64,000 bases of DNA. It comes from Roseibaca calidilacus (GTDB lineage Bacteria > Pseudomonadota > Alphaproteobacteria > Rhodobacterales > Rhodobacteraceae). The position numbers and the translations under genes were made by a program. The notes under the pieces were generated by a model. That model was not told the DNA's origin and did not search any database. It saw only the letters and a list, made by a program, of their open reading frames with translations. Location: NCBI RefSeq assembly GCF_001517585.1, contig NZ_FBYC01000004.1:2499501-2563500 (forward strand), given 5' to 3'. This document shows, one piece after another, positions 38,078 through 47,562 of this stretch (position 1 is the stretch's first letter; each line of letters starts with the position of its first letter).

Positions 38078-38937
38078 GCTAGCGCGGCGTCTATCTCTGC
38101 GCGTGTGGGCATGGCCCCGGCTGTGCCTGCGCGCCCCACTTGCAACCCGGCCGCAGCAGAGGCAAAGCGCATCGCATCTGGCGGCGACATGGCCGCATCC
38201 AGCGCGGCGGCCAAAGCGCCGGTAAAGCAATCGCCCGCGCCAGTGGTGTCCAGCACCTGCTTGGCCATGGCGGGCGCATGAATTTCCGGCGTGCCGCGAG
38301 CGTGCCAGCAGGCGCCCTCGGCACCCTTGGTCACGATTACGGTCTCTACCGGCAAATCCTCGAACGGCAGGCCAAGCACATCTTTCAATTGCGCAGCCTC
38401 TACCGCGTTCAGAACCAGAATATTGGTGAAGGCCAGCACGGCTTGCGCGGCAGCGGCATCAAACGGGGCGGCGGAATAGACAACCTCCATCCCCAGACCC
38501 ATTGCATATTCGGCAATCTGGGCCACATGCGCAGTTTCATTCTGGATCAGCAGCAGATCGCCCACATCTGCCCCGTCCAGTGCGGCCTTGGCCTGCGCAA
38601 GGTCAATCGCATGGTTCGCGCCGGGATGGATGACAATGCTGTTTTCGCCCCCCGGTTCCAGCAGGATAATGGCGTGGCCCGTGGCCTCTGACACCAGCTG
38701 CACGCCCGAAACATCGACCCCGTATGCCGCAAGCACCGCTTCGGCCCCGCCAGCGCCAACGGCCCCGATATGGCGCACCTTCGCCCCCGCCCGCGCCGCG
38801 GCGACGGACTGGTTTGCGCCCTTGCCGCCCAGTTCCACCCGGTAGCTGGCCGCAGCCAGCGTTTCGCCCGGGGCCAGCCTGTGGGGCAAGGTGTAGATGT
38901 GGTCCTGATTGATTGAGCCGTAGCAATAAACCGTCAT
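38074..38937 (-). CDS. PfkB-family carbohydrate kinase (ribokinase-like)
   Basis: A 287-residue sugar kinase. It opens with YGSINQDHIYTLPHRLAPGETLAA and GGKGANQSVAAARAG (PfkB motif 1, sugar binding), and has the DTTGAGDCFTGALAAALD motif 2 near residue 230 that holds the catalytic Asp and the anion hole. Ribokinase is the nearest match by this pattern, but other pentose or nucleoside substrates are possible. The ATG at 38937 is used because the longer open frame upstream is not coding-like. It converges on msrA with a 4-base overlap. Confidence 0.82.
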   Translation of the reverse strand: MTVYCYGSINQDHIYTLPHRLAPGETLAAASYRVELGGKGANQSVAAARAGAKVRHIGAVGAGGAEAVLAAYGVDVSGVQLVSEATGHAIILLEPGGENSIVIHPGANHAIDLAQAKAALDGADVGDLLLIQNETAHVAQIAEYAMGLGMEVVYSAAPFDAAAAQAVLAFTNILVLNAVEAAQLKDVLGLPFEDLPVETVIVTKGAEGACWHARGTPEIHAPAMAKQVLDTTGAGDCFTGALAAALDAAMSPPDAMRFASAAAGLQVGRAGTAGAMPTRAEIDAALA

Positions 38938-38950
38938 TCGCCGTCCCGCA

Positions 38951-39274
38951 TTATAAGCACATGTCCCCCTGCCAGCGCAGGCTGGCCTGTTCGGCGCGCA
39001 GGCGCTGCACTGCGGCCTGTTCCGCGCTAGCATCGACCGGCACGCGCCGCGCCGCGCGCGGCTGTTGCACATGGTCGGTGCACAGCAATTCGGGCAAATC
39101 GCACAGCCGCAGCACTGTCTTGCCATCCTGCGCCGGGCGTATGCGGTAGCCGCGCGCGAGGGCACGCTCGCGCTCGACAATCTCTGCTGTCACCTCGGCC
39201 AGACGCTGGGCGCAGGGCGATGGCGCGGCACAGGCGGTCAGCACCAGAGGCAAGATCAGGACAGTCCATTTCAT
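38951..39274 (-). CDS. Small hypothetical lipoprotein
   Basis: A 107-residue protein with signal peptide and lipobox LTAC (Cys15). The mature part is hydrophilic, with a helical region (RLAEVTAEIVERERALARGY), four further cysteines and a second helical repeat-like stretch (SAEQAAVQRLRAEQASLRW). No family is recognised. It starts just upstream of the kinase gene on the same strand, with only 13 bases between, so they may be cotranscribed. Confidence 0.6.
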   Translation of the reverse strand: MKWTVLILPLVLTACAAPSPCAQRLAEVTAEIVERERALARGYRIRPAQDGKTVLRLCDLPELLCTDHVQQPRAARRVPVDASAEQAAVQRLRAEQASLRWQGDMCL

Positions 39275-39380
39275 ACCCGCCTTCTACCACATCGCCTGCG
39301 ACCGCCCAGAAAAAACCGTGTCCCCTTTTTTCCACGGCCAAAGCGGCATACATCTTGGGCACCCGAAGGCAGGAGCGCCC

Positions 39381-39950
39381 ATGACCGACCCCCAAAACCC
39401 CGTCTTGCAATTTATGCTAACGCGCCGCTCGCGCCCGGCCAAGCTGATGCGCGCCCCCGGCCCTGACCGTGCGGCGCTGGAACCCCTGTTGCAAGCCGCC
39501 GCGCGCGTGCCTGACCATGGCAAGCTGGAACCGTGGCGCTTTGTCGTGCTGCAACAGCCCGCAGGCGCACGGGTTGCCCAACAGATCATGAATTACGCAC
39601 ATAACAAGGGGCTAGAGGGCGAAAAACCCGCCCGCGCCTTTTTGGACAGCCCGGTTTGCGTGGCCGTCATCGCCAGCCCCAAACCATCCGAGAAGATCCC
39701 AGAACTGGAACAGACCCTGTCCGTGGGCGCGGTCTGTCTTGGGCTGGTGAATGCGGCCTTGGCCACCGGGTGGGGCGCGAATTGGCTGACCGGCTGGCCC
39801 GCGCATGACCATGCGCTTATGACCGAAATCCTTGGTCTGGCGCCGCAAGAATGGGTCGCGGGCTTCATCCATATCGGCACGGCAGACAGCGCGCCCCCCG
39901 ACCGTCCGCGCCCGGACATGGACGCGATCACGCAATGGGTGCAGGCGTGA
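39381..39950 (+). CDS. Nitroreductase-family flavoprotein
   Basis: FMN-dependent NAD(P)H oxidoreductase, 189 residues, of the YdjA/RutE-like group. FMN-binding segments are LTRRSRPAKLM near residue 13 and AARVPDHGKLEPWRFVVL near 42-60; the centre has SVGAVCLGLVNAALATGWGANWLTGW, and the C-terminal LGLAPQEWVAGFIHIGTADSAPPDRPRP is typical. AGGAG at 39371 sets the ATG start at 39381. The next gene starts in its stop codon (GTGA). Confidence 0.88.
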   Translation: MTDPQNPVLQFMLTRRSRPAKLMRAPGPDRAALEPLLQAAARVPDHGKLEPWRFVVLQQPAGARVAQQIMNYAHNKGLEGEKPARAFLDSPVCVAVIASPKPSEKIPELEQTLSVGAVCLGLVNAALATGWGANWLTGWPAHDHALMTEILGLAPQEWVAGFIHIGTADSAPPDRPRPDMDAITQWVQA

Positions 39951-40666
39951 TCCTATCCTCTTACGCCCATGCCATTGGCCAGTTGCGCGACCCGCAGTTT
40001 CGCCGGGTCATCTGGTTTGGCGTTGCGCTCGCGGTGGCGCTTTTGTTTGCCATGTATGCGCTGGTATTGCTGGCAGTGCAGATATTCGTCCCCGGCACCC
40101 TGACACTGCCCTTGGCAGGAGAGGTGTCGGGCCTGCAAACACTGCTCTCTATCGGGTCGCTTCTGGTCATGCTGGGGCTGTCGGTGTTCTTGATGGTGCC
40201 GGTCGCCTCTGCCTTTACCGGGCTATTCCTTGAAGACGTGGCCAACGCGGTTGAGCTCAAATACTACCCAGGCCTGCCCGCTCCAACGCCAGTGCCCCTT
40301 GCCACGGCACTGACCGATTCGCTGCGCTATTTCGGCCTGCTGGTCGCGCTGAACCTGCTGGGCATGGTAGTATTCGTGTTTTCGGGGGGCTTGGGTTTCG
40401 TGGTGTTCTGGGGCATCAACGCGTGGCTGCTGGCGCGCGAATATTTCACCATGGTCGCCCTGCGCCGCCACCCGGCGGCAGAGGCCCGCGCCCTGCAACA
40501 GCGCCACCGCTGGCGGCTATGGTTTGCTGGGATGTGGCTGGCGGTGCCGCTGTCCATCCCCATCCTCAACCTGCTGATGCCGGTGGTGGGTGCCGCAGCC
40601 TTCACCCATATGTATCATCGGGTTCAGGGCCGCAAACCGGGGTCGTCGGCTACCGAACATCTATGA
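39947..40666 (+). CDS. EI24/CysZ-like membrane protein
   Basis: A 239-residue inner-membrane protein with about six hydrophobic segments. It shows EI24-family features: an N-terminal amphipathic region (YAHAIGQLRDPQFRRVIW), helices with central VFLMVPVASAFTGLFLEDVANAVE, and the GINAWLLAREYFTMVALRRHP segment that is well conserved. CysZ in E. coli takes up sulfate; whether this protein does so is unknown. GTG start at 39947 overlaps the nitroreductase stop. Confidence 0.8.
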   Translation: MILSSYAHAIGQLRDPQFRRVIWFGVALAVALLFAMYALVLLAVQIFVPGTLTLPLAGEVSGLQTLLSIGSLLVMLGLSVFLMVPVASAFTGLFLEDVANAVELKYYPGLPAPTPVPLATALTDSLRYFGLLVALNLLGMVVFVFSGGLGFVVFWGINAWLLAREYFTMVALRRHPAAEARALQQRHRWRLWFAGMWLAVPLSIPILNLLMPVVGAAAFTHMYHRVQGRKPGSSATEHL

Positions 40667-40916
40667 AGGTTTCGACAACATTCATGCTGACCACGCCCGA
40701 CAGGATTATTCCCGAAATCACCACGAAAGCGCCGGTCGCCCAATAGGTGGTAATTCGCGCGGTCTTTGCCATTTGCGCGTTTTCAGGGGCAGAGGAATGC
40801 GTGCCCGGCACGACATCGCCAGCCTCTCCTTGCGTGCGCGTGCGCAAGGGCAGCACGATGAACAGGGTCAGAAACCACAGCATGGCGTATAGCACGATGG
40901 CCGACATGATGCTCAT
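40650..40916 (-). CDS. DUF1467-family membrane protein
   Basis: An 88-residue protein with two transmembrane helices (IVLYAMLWFLTLFIVLPL and ATGAFVVISGIILSGVVSM) and a charged middle loop with TRTQGEAGDVVPGTHSSAP, the core of the DUF1467 family. Function unknown. Its ATG overlaps the stop codon of the epimerase gene by one base, and its 3' end overlaps the EI24 gene on the other strand by 17 bases. The pairing with the epimerase gene is common in alphaproteobacteria. Confidence 0.85.
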   Translation of the reverse strand: MSIMSAIVLYAMLWFLTLFIVLPLRTRTQGEAGDVVPGTHSSAPENAQMAKTARITTYWATGAFVVISGIILSGVVSMNVVETFIDVR

Positions 40917-41320
40917 CAGACTTGCTCCAACTCGACCAGGCAGCCGTTAAAATCCTTGGGGTGCAGGAACAGAACCGGCTTGCCATGCGCGCCGATCTTC
41001 GGCTCTCCGGTGCCCAGAACACGCGCGCCGGTCGCCTTCAGCTTGTCGCGCGCGGCCAGAATATCCTCGACCTCGTAGCAGATGTGGTGGATACCGCCCG
41101 CCGGGTTCTTGTCCAGAAAGCCCTGAATCGGGCTGTCCTCTCCCAATGGGTATAACAGTTCAATCTTGGTATTCGGCAGGGTGATGAACACTACCGTCAC
41201 GCCATGGTCGGGTTCGTCCTGCGGCGCGCCCACTTCGGCACCCAAGGTATTGCGATACTGCTCCGCTGCGGCCTGCAAATCGGGCACAGCAATGGCGACA
41301 TGGTTCAGGCGTCCGATCAT
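40916..41320 (-). CDS. mce: Methylmalonyl-CoA epimerase
   Basis: VOC-superfamily enzyme (134 residues) that interconverts the R and S forms of methylmalonyl-CoA in propionate use. The pattern MIGRLNHVAIAVPDL, LPNTKIELLYPLGEDSPI, GIHHICYEVEDI and VLFLHPKDFNGCLVELEQ carries the metal-binding His and Glu residues of the fold. The ATG at 41320 gives the usual N-terminus; the longer frame upstream is not coding-like. Upstream partner of the DUF1467 gene. Confidence 0.93.
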   Translation of the reverse strand: MIGRLNHVAIAVPDLQAAAEQYRNTLGAEVGAPQDEPDHGVTVVFITLPNTKIELLYPLGEDSPIQGFLDKNPAGGIHHICYEVEDILAARDKLKATGARVLGTGEPKIGAHGKPVLFLHPKDFNGCLVELEQV

Positions 41321-41466
41321 GGGGTGTCCTCCGTTTTCCCACATATGCGGCATGCTCGCCCCCCATGGCAAGCCAATCCGAAGCGACAGCACGCCGCAAC
41401 CCCCGGCCGTTTAACTCGATCTTAGGCTATCCGCGCTTGAATAAGCCCCTGCCATGGAGGGATGCC

Positions 41467-42123
41467 ATGAATACCGAATCGACCACCGTTGCCCCGCAAC
41501 TGGCACCCGTGCAGCCGCATCAACGCGGCGGCACGCTGCTGCTGGTGGAAGACAGCCGTTTGACCGCCGATTACATCCGTCTGCTGTTTCGGGGCGCCGC
41601 AGGGCGCTTGCGCCGGGCCGATTGCCTGCTCAGCGCGCGGCGGCATATCGCGCTATACACGCCAGATGCCGCGATCATCGACCTTGGCCTGCCCGATGGC
41701 TCTGGGCTGGACCTGATTTCCGAAATGGCGCGGCGACTGCCTAGAACCAAGCTAATCATCGCCACCTCTGGCGACCCAGACAGGGAAGAAGACGCGCTTC
41801 TTGCCGGGGCCGACCGCTTCTTGCCCAAACCCTTCGGCACGGGGGCGCAATTTGCGCAGATGCTGGCCCCGGTCTTTCTCGGGCTGCGCCCCGCAATAAA
41901 GGGCGCACAGCCGCCAACACATGCCGCGCTGCGCGACGATCTGTATCTGGCACTCGACCTGCTGAATGGCGTGAATGCGCGACCTGCTTATGCCGGGCAA
42001 TTCATCGCACAACTGGCCTGCATGACGGGCGATACCGCGCTGGAACACGCAGCGCAAACAGGCGATCGCGCAGAAATCACGACGCTGCTGCGCAACCGCT
42101 TGCGGGCACTGCCCCTGATCTGA
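41467..42123 (+). CDS. Response regulator with unidentified C-terminal region
   Basis: A 218-residue protein with a receiver domain at about 22-140: acidic pair Glu28-Asp29, phospho-acceptor Asp72 in AIIDLGLPDG, Thr100-Ser101 and Lys121 in FLPKPFG are all in place, so phosphorylation is expected. The last 80 residues are mainly helical and not recognised; no DNA-binding or output enzyme is visible. GGAGGG at 41457 sets the start. No histidine kinase is adjacent. Confidence 0.78.
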   Translation: MNTESTTVAPQLAPVQPHQRGGTLLLVEDSRLTADYIRLLFRGAAGRLRRADCLLSARRHIALYTPDAAIIDLGLPDGSGLDLISEMARRLPRTKLIIATSGDPDREEDALLAGADRFLPKPFGTGAQFAQMLAPVFLGLRPAIKGAQPPTHAALRDDLYLALDLLNGVNARPAYAGQFIAQLACMTGDTALEHAAQTGDRAEITTLLRNRLRALPLI

Positions 42124-42138
42124 CGGGGAAGGCTACGC

Positions 42139-42172
42139 AAAACGGGCAGCCTCACCACCGTGAAACTGCCCG
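42139..42172 (-). terminator. Terminator of aspS
   Basis: On the minus strand a 7-bp stem CGGGCAG/CTGCCCG with a 16-base loop is followed by TTTT at 42139-42142. It lies 23 bases beyond the aspS stop codon. Confidence 0.6.
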
Positions 42173-42194
42173 CCTGTGCCGCAAATTTGCGCGT

Positions 42195-43973
42195 TTAGTC
42201 TTTCGGGGCCAAGCGCAGACCCAGATCGCGCAACTGCTCGTTCGTGGGGTCGGATGGCGCGTTCAGCAGCAAATCCTCGGCGCGCTGGTTCATCGGGAAC
42301 ATGATGACCTGACGGATATTCGCTTCGCCCGCCAGCAACATCACGATGCGGTCAATCCCAGCCGCGCAGCCACCATGCGGGGGCGCGCCGTATTTAAACG
42401 CCTTGACCATGCCGCCAAAGCGCTTGTCCACTTCGGAATTCGGGTAGCCCGCGATTTCAAACGCGCGATACATGATTTCCGGCTTGTGGTTGCGGATCGC
42501 GCCCGACAGCAGCTCATACCCGTTGCAGGCCAGATCATACTGGTAGCCCTTGACCGCCAGCGGGTCGCCCGACAGCGCATCCATCCCGCCTTGCGGCATG
42601 GAAAACGGGTTATGGCTGAAATCGACGCGTCCATCGTCGGTTTCCTCGTACATCGGGAAATCGACGATCCAGGCGAAGGCGAAGCGGTTCTCGTCGATCA
42701 ACTTCAACTCGCGCCCGATCTCGTCACGCGCTTTCCCGGCCACACCCTCGAATTGCGCGGGCTTGCCACCGAGGAAGAAGGCCGCATCGCCCTCGCCAAG
42801 ACCCAACTGCTGGCGGATGGCTTCTGTCCGTTCCGGGCCGATATTCTTGGCCAAGGGACCAGCGGCTTCCAGCCCGTCATCTCCCGCGCGCCAGAAAATA
42901 TATCCCATCCCCGGCAAGCCCTGTGCCTGCGCGAAAGCGTTCATCCGGTCGCAGAACTTGCGGCTGCCGCCACCGGGCGCGGGAATGGCGCGAATCTCTG
43001 TCCCGTCATTTTCCAACAGCTTGGCGAAAATCGCGAAACCGGAGCCGCGGAAATGCTCGGACACGACCTGCATTTCAATCGGGTTGCGCAGATCGGGCTT
43101 GTCAGTGCCGTATTTCAGCAGCGCCTCTGCATAGGGAATTTGCGGCCAGTCGGCGCAAGCATCGACCTTGGCACCGCCGCCGAACTTTTCGAACACGCCT
43201 TGCAGCACAGGGCCAATAGCGGCGAATACATCATCCTGCTCGACAAAGCTCATTTCCAGATCAAGCTGGTAAAAATCGGTGGGCGAGCGGTCAGCGCGCG
43301 GGTCTTCATCGCGGAAACAGGGCGCGATCTGGAAGTAGCGATCATAGCCCGACACCATGATAAGCTGTTTGAACTGCTGCGGCGCTTGCGGCAGCGCGTA
43401 GAACTTGCCGGGGTGCAGGCGCGAGGGCACAAGGAAATCGCGCGCGCCTTCGGGGCTGGATGCGGTGATGATCGGCGTCTGAAACTCGCGGAAATTCTGA
43501 TCCCACATGCGACGGCGCATTTCGGCCACCACGTCCGAGCGCAGCACCATGTTGCGCTGCATCGTCTCGCGCCGCAGGTCCAGAAAACGGTAGGACAGCC
43601 GCGTTTCTTCGGGGTAGTCGGGTTCGCCAAACACCGGCAACGGCAGGTCATCGGCGGCACCCAGAACCACCATGTCGCGGGCATACACCTCTATCGCGCC
43701 GGTTTTCAGCTTGGTGTTGACCAAGGACGCATCGCGCGCCTTCACCACGCCGTCAATGCGCACGCAATATTCCGCGCGCAGCTTTTCGATGGCGGCAAAG
43801 GCCGGGCTGTCGCTATCGGCCAGCACCTGCGTGATGCCGTAATGGTCGCGCAGGTCAATAAACAACACGCCGCCATGATCGCGGATACGATGCACCCAAC
43901 CCGACAGGCGAACTGTGTCACCCACATTGGCGGCGGTCAAATCGGCGCAGGTATGGCTGCGATAGGCGTGCAT
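42195..43973 (-). CDS. aspS: Aspartyl-tRNA synthetase
   Basis: Class II aminoacyl-tRNA synthetase, 592 residues, of the long bacterial type. The N-terminal anticodon-binding OB domain reads [26 protein letters not shown]; motif 2 is in [20 protein letters not shown], motif 3 in [16 protein letters not shown]; the GAD insertion domain lies between. The ATG at 43973 ([12 protein letters not shown]) is the family start, 36 bases inside the longer open frame. Whether it also charges tRNA-Asn depends on whether a separate asparaginyl synthetase exists, which this window does not show. Confidence 0.96.
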   Translation of the reverse strand: MHAYRSHTCADLTAANVGDTVRLSGWVHRIRDHGGVLFIDLRDHYGITQVLADSDSPAFAAIEKLRAEYCVRIDGVVKARDASLVNTKLKTGAIEVYARDMVVLGAADDLPLPVFGEPDYPEETRLSYRFLDLRRETMQRNMVLRSDVVAEMRRRMWDQNFREFQTPIITASSPEGARDFLVPSRLHPGKFYALPQAPQQFKQLIMVSGYDRYFQIAPCFRDEDPRADRSPTDFYQLDLEMSFVEQDDVFAAIGPVLQGVFEKFGGGAKVDACADWPQIPYAEALLKYGTDKPDLRNPIEMQVVSEHFRGSGFAIFAKLLENDGTEIRAIPAPGGGSRKFCDRMNAFAQAQGLPGMGYIFWRAGDDGLEAAGPLAKNIGPERTEAIRQQLGLGEGDAAFFLGGKPAQFEGVAGKARDEIGRELKLIDENRFAFAWIVDFPMYEETDDGRVDFSHNPFSMPQGGMDALSGDPLAVKGYQYDLACNGYELLSGAIRNHKPEIMYRAFEIAGYPNSEVDKRFGGMVKAFKYGAPPHGGCAAGIDRIVMLLAGEANIRQVIMFPMNQRAEDLLLNAPSDPTNEQLRDLGLRLAPKD

Positions 43974-44036
43974 GGGAAACCCTTCCTTGCTCTGGCCTGC
44001 GCGATACACCTTTTGCGCCGCGCAAAGTCAAGGGTC

Positions 44037-44330
44037 TCAGGTCCAATGCATGCCCGCATCACCCGTCAACACAGCATGTGCCATGGTCAGACGCTCTGGC
44101 GGCAGGTCCAATGCGGCGGCGGCCTCAAGCGCCGTTTCGTCGCGCATCATCACGAAATCAAGCGCGGCCCCACCAAGCCCGGCATCGGGCGCGCCCCCCT
44201 GCAATGCGGCGCGCAACGCATCGACATCGGCACCCGTCGCCGCCAAGAACACACCCAGAAGATCTTCCTGCGCGCATAGCCAGAGCAAAACTTCTGTTGC
44301 GATATCCTGTGCTTGCACTGTCTGCATCTG
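44037..44330 (-). CDS. DUF3572-family protein
   Basis: A 97-residue acidic, helical, cytoplasmic protein. The pattern AQDIATEVLLWLCAQEDLLGVFLAATGADVDALRAAL followed by GLGGAALDFVMMRDETALEAAAALDL matches DUF3572 as I recall it. Function unknown. A longer start at 44396 is possible; neither has a good Shine-Dalgarno (GGTGG precedes 44330 closely). It is divergent from the pleD-like gene, an arrangement common in alphaproteobacteria. Confidence 0.75.
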   Translation of the reverse strand, partial: QMQTVQAQDIATEVLLWLCAQEDLLGVFLAATGADVDALRAALQGGAPDAGLGGAALDFVMMRDETALEAAAALDLPPERLTMAHAVLTGDAGMHWT

Positions 44331-44423
44331 CCACCCGTAGCAATCGACCCAAAACTTAAAGGGTTTGTTAACCAATTCGGCGCTATCCTCCGCCATAGTA
44401 ATTTAACATCGGAATATGAGTAA

Positions 44424-45812
44424 ATGGCAGGGCGAATTCTAATTGTAGATGATTTATCGCTGAATCGGACGGTTCTGCGGGGCAAACTGATGTCTGCCTG
44501 CTACCACGCGATCACGGCCAGCGGCGGCCGCGCAGCGCTAGAACTTGCGCGCAATGAAAAGCCGGATCTTGTGTTGCTGGACTATCACATGCCCGACATG
44601 GACGGGCTGGCCGTATGCCAAGCTTTGCGGGCCGACCCGGTAACACGCGACATCCCCGTCATCCTGTTTTCCGCGACGGCCGATCATGCGCATCGCCTTG
44701 GCGCATTGGCCGCCGGCGCAGATGATTTTCTGGCAAAACCGCTGGACGAGGCGTATTTGCTGGGCCGCATCCGCAGCCTGTTGCGCAGTGTCGCGCATCG
44801 TGACGAATGGCGCCGCCACCCGAATACCGCCTTGCAAGCCGGGCTTGCCGATCCGGCCGGTCTGTTTGCGCCGCAGCCCCATCTTGCGCTTTTGACCGGC
44901 CAGCCGAACACCTTCGCCGTCTGGCGCTCTACAGTGTCGGCCATCTGGCCAGAGGCCCGGCTGACCGCCGCGACCGTTCCAGACGCGCTGCGGCTTGACG
45001 CGCAAAGCCAAGTCCCCGATCTGTTCATCCTGTCGCCCGACGCGCTGGAGCATGCAGGCCTGCATGTGATTGCCGAATTGCGTTCACGCGCCGCCACACG
45101 CCATGCCGAGATTTGCCTTATCCTGCCGCCCTCGGACCGTGCCAATGGCGCAATGGCGCTTGATCTGGGCGCGGCAGATGTCCTGACCTTGCCGCTGGAC
45201 CGCGCGGAAACCCGGCTGCGGCTGGAAAAGGTCATTGCCCACAAGCAATTGGCCGATGCCCAGCGCCGCACGCTGGAACGCCAGCTTGGCCTTGCCGCCT
45301 TCGACCCGCTGACTGGCTTGCACAATCGCAACCACGCGCTCATGCAACTGGACCGCGCCATCACCCCCGATAGCGACAGCTTCGCCTTGCTTTTGATCGA
45401 CCTTGACCATTTCAAGGAAATCAACGATCGGCACGGCCATAATGCGGGCGATGACATTTTGCAGCAGGTCGCCCGGCGCATGCAGCAAGACCTGCGGAAA
45501 TCTGACATCCTGTGCCGCTACGGGGGCGAGGAATTCTTGCTGGCCATGCCCAACACGGACCTTGCCACGGCCAGAGAGGTTGCCGAACGGCTGCGCGCCC
45601 GGATTGGCGATGCCCCGTTTCAGTTGCGCAATTCCGATCTGCGGCTGCGTGTAACCGCATCTATCGGCGTTTCTGTGCACCGCGCGCCCGAACACCCGCT
45701 GGCCGGAGAGATGTTGAACCAATTGCTGGAAGGGTCCGACAGGGCGCTGCTGCGTGCCAAACATTCGGGCCGCAACAAGGTTGTCACAGCGCGGGCCACC
45801 GCCGTAGCCTGA
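44424..45812 (+). CDS. pleD: PleD-like response regulator diguanylate cyclase
   Basis: Makes c-di-GMP under phosphorelay control. The 462 residues hold a receiver domain (phospho-acceptor Asp in LVLLDYHMPDMDG near residue 53, Lys in FLAKPLD), a second degenerate receiver-like domain (about 150-275), and a GGDEF domain whose active site reads GGEEF at 367-371. An RKSD inhibitory I-site is at 358-361, five residues before it, so product feedback is expected. Layout matches Caulobacter PleD. Confidence 0.93.
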   Translation: MAGRILIVDDLSLNRTVLRGKLMSACYHAITASGGRAALELARNEKPDLVLLDYHMPDMDGLAVCQALRADPVTRDIPVILFSATADHAHRLGALAAGADDFLAKPLDEAYLLGRIRSLLRSVAHRDEWRRHPNTALQAGLADPAGLFAPQPHLALLTGQPNTFAVWRSTVSAIWPEARLTAATVPDALRLDAQSQVPDLFILSPDALEHAGLHVIAELRSRAATRHAEICLILPPSDRANGAMALDLGAADVLTLPLDRAETRLRLEKVIAHKQLADAQRRTLERQLGLAAFDPLTGLHNRNHALMQLDRAITPDSDSFALLLIDLDHFKEINDRHGHNAGDDILQQVARRMQQDLRKSDILCRYGGEEFLLAMPNTDLATAREVAERLRARIGDAPFQLRNSDLRLRVTASIGVSVHRAPEHPLAGEMLNQLLEGSDRALLRAKHSGRNKVVTARATAVA

Positions 45813-45816
45813 ACCG

Positions 45817-46443
45817 TCAGGCCGCGCACGGCGCCAAGCGCAACCCGCCTTCGCGTTCCAAAAAGGCCACGATGGCATCAACCCCGCGTCCCTGTCGCAG
45901 CTCCGCCATTACATAGGGGCGCGCGCCACGGGCGGCGCGGGTGTCAGATTCCAGCAGGTCGCGGTCAACACCGACATGGGGGGCAAGGTCGGTCTTGTTC
46001 ACCACCAGCATGTCAGAGCGCGTCACCCCCGGCCCACGCTTGCGCGGTATGTCCTGCCCGGCGGCAGTGTCGATCACATAGATCGTCAGGTCAGCCAGTT
46101 CGGGGCTAAAGGTCGCCGCCAGATTGTCGCCGCCAGATTCGATCAAGACCAGATCCAGATCGGGAAACTGCGCTGTCAGATCGGCAATGGCCGACAGGTT
46201 GATCGACGCATCCTCGCGGATCGCGGTATGCGGGCAGCCACCGGTTTCGACCCCGCGAATGCGTTCGGCGGGCAGCACCTGCGCGCGCATCAGCGCCTCC
46301 GCATCCTCGCGGGTGTAGATGTCATTCGTCACCACGGCCATCGAACAGCGCCCGGCAAGGGCGCGGCACAGATGTTCTGTCAGCGTCGTCTTGCCCACGC
46401 CCACCGGGCCGCCGATACCCACGCGCAAAGGTCCGTTGCTCAT
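45817..46443 (-). CDS. ureG: Urease accessory GTPase
   Basis: GTPase (208 residues) that drives nickel insertion into urease with UreD, UreE and UreF. P-loop GPVGVGKT at 12-19, [41 protein letters not shown] in the switch region with the nickel-binding CPH, and [23 protein letters not shown] for nucleotide binding. Start overlaps the ureF stop by four bases. Last gene of the cluster; it converges on pleD with a 4-base gap. Confidence 0.97.
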   Translation of the reverse strand: MSNGPLRVGIGGPVGVGKTTLTEHLCRALAGRCSMAVVTNDIYTREDAEALMRAQVLPAERIRGVETGGCPHTAIREDASINLSAIADLTAQFPDLDLVLIESGGDNLAATFSPELADLTIYVIDTAAGQDIPRKRGPGVTRSDMLVVNKTDLAPHVGVDRDLLESDTRAARGARPYVMAELRQGRGVDAIVAFLEREGGLRLAPCAA

Positions 46444-47090
46444 GTCTTGAATATCCTTACATCCAGAGTTTCATGCGCCATGGCGTGCAATTCAGCGCGA
46501 AACGCACCGCTTGCCAAGGTGTCGAGTGTCGCGCCCGCCGCGCGCTGTGACAAGGCAGCAATGCGGGCGTGTTGCGCCGCCAGCACCTTTTGCCCCGCCG
46601 CCTGCCCCAAGGGCACGAAACGCACCGCGGCAGAGGTCAGGTTGCTGGCGAATGCGTGCAAATACACCGCGATGACGGTTTGCGCAGGCAATCCCAGCGC
46701 ACCTGCCGCGCGGCCCACGGCCACGGGCAAGGCTTCGGCCACGGCATCCGCCTGCCCCATCTGCCCGCGCGCCATGGCAAAGGCCGCGCCCTGCTCGGTC
46801 GTCTCTTGCAACCGTTCGGCGCTGCCTGCCAGCGCGCGGGCGGTTTGGTTTAACAAGTCGAAATCTGAACCGGGCCGCAACGCGCAGGCCAAAAGCACCG
46901 CGTCATTCCAGCCGGTGCCGTGGTCCAGAATGGCCGACAGCCAAGCGCCAAATGCCTTGGCGTCAGCCACGTCCCCCACGCTGACCGCCTGTTCCAGCCC
47001 GTGCGAATAGGCAAACGCCCCGGTCGGAAAGGCCGGGGACAACCATTGCACCAGCGACAGCAGCGCCGTTGCGTCAGGGGTGGTGGTCAT
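46440..47090 (-). CDS. ureF: Urease accessory protein UreF
   Basis: Helical accessory protein (216 residues) that bridges UreD and UreG and improves the fidelity of nickel loading. The segment [26 protein letters not shown] near residue 15-40 is the family hallmark; [19 protein letters not shown] and the [26 protein letters not shown] stretch follow. The start at 47090 overlaps the ureE end by 17 bases; several ATG codons upstream lie within the ureE His-rich tail and are less likely. Confidence 0.93.
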   Translation of the reverse strand: MTTTPDATALLSLVQWLSPAFPTGAFAYSHGLEQAVSVGDVADAKAFGAWLSAILDHGTGWNDAVLLACALRPGSDFDLLNQTARALAGSAERLQETTEQGAAFAMARGQMGQADAVAEALPVAVGRAAGALGLPAQTVIAVYLHAFASNLTSAAVRFVPLGQAAGQKVLAAQHARIAALSQRAAGATLDTLASGAFRAELHAMAHETLDVRIFKT

Positions 47091-47556
47091 GTGCATGGTC
47101 ATGGTCATGCCCGTGGCTATGCCCCATCGTGCGGCCCATGCCATAAGCGCCGCCTTCGGGGGTGAAAGGCCGCGTGTCGCGGCTGACATCCGCGCCCAGC
47201 TTGGCCAGCATTGCTTCCAGCACATGGTCTTGCCGGATCACAAGGCAATCGGCGGCAATCTGGCAGGGCGTGTGCCGGTTGCCGATATGCCATGCCAGCC
47301 GCGCCAGATCGCCGCGCACCACCAGCACGGGTTCGGGCGCGGCCTGCACCGCAATCTCGCGCCCGTCTTCCAACACAAAGGCTTCAACGCCCGTCAGGTT
47401 CGTCACCTCTGGCAGATCCACCAGAAAGCCCCGGCCAGAAGCCGCGACCAAGCGCTTGCGGCGCAAGAAGCGGCCTTCATAATCCAGCGCGACCGTATCG
47501 CAGGCATGGTGCACATGGCTGTGGATGCGCACGGCATTCGGGTAATCGTCCATCAT
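47074..47556 (-). CDS. ureE: Urease nickel metallochaperone UreE
   Basis: Delivers nickel to the urease complex. The 160-residue protein has the N-terminal peptide-binding domain and the ferredoxin-like metal domain with the GNRHTPCQIAADCLVI core, and ends in a His/Asp-rich tail ([15 protein letters not shown]) that binds several nickel ions. Starts seven bases after the ureC stop codon; ureF overlaps its 3' end. Confidence 0.95.
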   Translation of the reverse strand: MMDDYPNAVRIHSHVHHACDTVALDYEGRFLRRKRLVAASGRGFLVDLPEVTNLTGVEAFVLEDGREIAVQAAPEPVLVVRGDLARLAWHIGNRHTPCQIAADCLVIRQDHVLEAMLAKLGADVSRDTRPFTPEGGAYGMGRTMGHSHGHDHDHAHDHHP

Positions 47557-47562
47557 GGCCCC

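Noticed and set aside
42375-44279. A 634-codon open frame on the plus strand opposite aspS
   Set aside because: Antisense to aspS with no coding signature; the similar long frames opposite yejA, dddL/glycosyltransferase and ureC were dropped for the same reason.
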